Assembly: GCA_963978905.1 (NCBI GenBank)
Contig: OZ022259.1
Coordinates: 20,186,068-20,250,067 of the forward strand
DNA: 64,000 bases
Direction of reading: 5' to 3'
From: Trichostrongylus colubriformis
Taxonomy: Eukaryota; Nematoda; Chromadorea; Rhabditida; Trichostrongylidae
The notes beneath the pieces were generated by a model, which saw only the letters and a list, made by a program, of their open reading frames with translations, did no database searches and was not told the DNA's origin. Within the stretch, counting starts at the first letter, position 1. Each line of letters starts with the position of its first letter. Position numbers and translations under genes: made by a program. This document shows, one piece after another, positions 62,201 through 64,000 of the stretch.

Positions 62201-63121
62201 CGCCAGGAGAAACAGCTCGAATGCTCGTGTCAGGAGTCTTCTCATGCCAAAAACCCTAAATTTCGCAATCCATGGTTTATCATAAAAAATGAATAGAAGA
62301 ATGAAACATTCGAATTTTACCGGACCATTGATTGAAGACACAATAGGCATTCAACTCCTACAGGGGCATATGAATGCCATCAGGTCTATATAATGATTGC
62401 GGACACAAACTTTTTATACTCAGAAAGCCGAGCGAGCATGGAGAACTCATCCATAGCGGCCACGTATCCCGACCAAGCCAAAAATAGTGATTAACGTTAT
62501 ACCACCAAACAGTCTTGAACGTTCTTTGTTCAGATTATCAATGGTGACAGAAAGATGTTAACCCTGATGTCAAGATTTCGCACCGCGGCGTGCCGGTGTC
62601 GCAAGCGAAGCGTACGAGCTAATAGTGCCATGTTGCTGGGTCCCAATGGCGTCCTTAGCATTACCATGTGAGCGCTCTAAGGGATAAGTATGGCGGCACG
62701 CACACACCGCGTCGTACGTCGTTCATCGTGGTTGGAAATCGTGACATAGGAGTACACACTCGGTGTTAGAAATTCCATGACAGCTCTTCGATCCTTAGGA
62801 TGCTGTTAGTCTGTCCGCAGGAACTGTGGTAGCTTTTACGGTGGTAATATTCGAACTGTCACCGTTAAACAGACAAAGCATCCACCTGGTGAGCTCTGTT
62901 ACCAGATATAATTTCACGGGAGCGTAAAATTTGTGAGACGGTGGTTTTCACTACCATTGAAGCGACTGAAGATTACAACGCAGAGACCCTCAACTAGTCC
63001 CAGAAGCCAGAAAACCCCCTTCCAAAAACTTTTTACGCCACTCAGCTGCCAAAGGATGTCTGACAGGCTAGGTGGCGGCCGGGCGGTGACCGGTTTAACG
63101 ACTGACCTAATGAGTTAGTGG
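56213..63121. other. Gene-poor region, no gene supported
   Basis: Frames are short and unconnected. Runs of interest include a GC-rich stretch at about 58630-58720 and a 30-bp direct repeat at about 60140-60205 (GTAAGAGAGGAAAGAAGAAG in two copies). No exon chain, RNA gene or transposase was seen. Confidence 0.35.
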
Positions 63122-63335
63122 TCAGACCTCGCGATTCTCCCATTTTGTGATTCCGCGATATTGCGATTGTGCGATGCTGCGACGACGCACGGAGACAAAA
63201 TCACGAAGCTGCAAAGTCGCGAAATCGCCCAATCGCTAAGTCTGACATGAGCACATGAGCCTAAGACTGCAGACTATTATTAATCAGTCGCAAAATCGCC
63301 AAATCGCGAAGTCTGACATGAGCCTAAGACGGCTG
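63122..63335. repeat. CGCGATTTTGC-family MITE-like copy
   Basis: GTCAGACCTCGCGATTCTCC at the left and CGCTAAGTCTGACATGAGC at the right are approximately inverted. A second partial copy of the right part (CAAATCGCGAAGTCTGACAT) follows at about 63300. Relatives are at 7770, 10607 and 12220. Confidence 0.5.
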
Positions 63336-63484
63336 ACTATAATTAATCCTCCTGAAACGTGCACATCACGTGAGCCCTATTTATCCGTGTTGCTGTTTGG
63401 CAGCCCTCCCTTGCCACCATACATTTCTGTCTCGCTGAAATTAAACTATGGGAACTGGCTTCCTCCTTTACCCTCTGCCTCGAA

Positions 63485-63799
63485 GTGAATAGTAGGGGCA
63501 AACGCTGGTTCAACGAATACACTGGAAATGCAAATGTTTCTGAAATAACAGTTACGTTCACTCAAGGACAGTCAGGAAGCCCATACCTGCCCCATCCTCT
63601 AGCTGGTCCTCCACAGATCTTTCTACAACCCATTTCTGGCGCATATTACCTATTCCGATACCTATGTCACCCTAAAAAACTGTGCGCTCTATTATTACCA
63701 GTTCCTCCAGCCGGCCTGTCAACCTCATATTCTCCGAATGTCCGTGTGCACACGTGCGTCTCCGATGATCATGATTACGATTCGCTTCAGTGTTACTAG
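63485..63799 (+). other. Open frame, unrecognised
   Basis: A 104-codon frame (MNSRGKRWFNEYTGNANVSE ...) with Pro-rich middle (GSPYLPHPLAGPPQIFLQP). I do not recognise it, it has no supported splice partners, and it may be chance. Confidence 0.12.
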
Positions 63800-64000
63800 T
63801 TTTTCGTTGAGCGCCACTGACTACCAAAGGATTACTGTAAGTTGTAGATCTTTTGCGTCGTGCGTCAGCCCAGCCGGCCGCTATGCAGCCGTTATGGTGG
63901 CTGGATAGTGAGGATAGGAACCAGTATCTGGGTAATCACCGAGGCGTCCGATTATCGTCCAACTCACTTCGACTCCACCACTACCGGTAGGTAACTTACG

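Overview
This is nuclear DNA from a nematode, most likely a strongylid of the hookworm type. The evidence is the TTTCAG splice acceptors, short phase-consistent exons in long repeat-filled introns, a recognisable Prospero (pros-1/ceh-26) homologue, LINE reverse transcriptases of the kind abundant in hookworm genomes, Tc1-like transposons and many MITEs. The species assignment is inference. All exon models were joined by eye from reading frame, splice consensus and remembered family alignments; none has transcript support.

Three protein-coding genes can be supported. (1) 8588-11859, plus strand: seven in-frame exons encode a 285-aa protein I do not recognise, with a 9-nt leader behind a TTTTTAG acceptor and an AATAAA 77 nt past the stop. 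(2) About 26210-34397, plus strand: a PP1-family Ser/Thr phosphatase whose fold landmarks align from the N-terminal helices to the C-terminus, but in which every metal ligand and the main phosphate-binding arginines are replaced. It is therefore a predicted pseudophosphatase. Its first intron holds a 2.6-kb transposon-borne 146-bp satellite and several MITEs. (3) 35738-47830, minus strand: a 13-exon Prospero homeobox transcription factor of about 622 aa. Genes 2 and 3 are convergent, with about 1.3 kb between them.

The rest is mostly mobile DNA. 0-5 kb: a degraded 5'-truncated LINE (2430-4640) with a (GAA)n tail. 5.8-7.8 kb: a 2-kb foldback element with arms of about 0.9 kb. 12.8-14.4 kb: a Tc1-like transposon with IR/DR ends. 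14.4-20 kb: a first diverged copy of the 146-bp array and several MITEs, including a 136-bp near-perfect palindrome. 20.4-24.6 kb: a frameshifted RTE-type LINE carrying a nested Tc1 remnant. 26-35 kb: the pseudophosphatase gene with its intronic repeats. 35.7-47.8 kb: pros-1, with a second foldback in its first intron. 48-64 kb: a gene-poor flank upstream of pros-1 containing two direct duplications and no exon chain that I can support.
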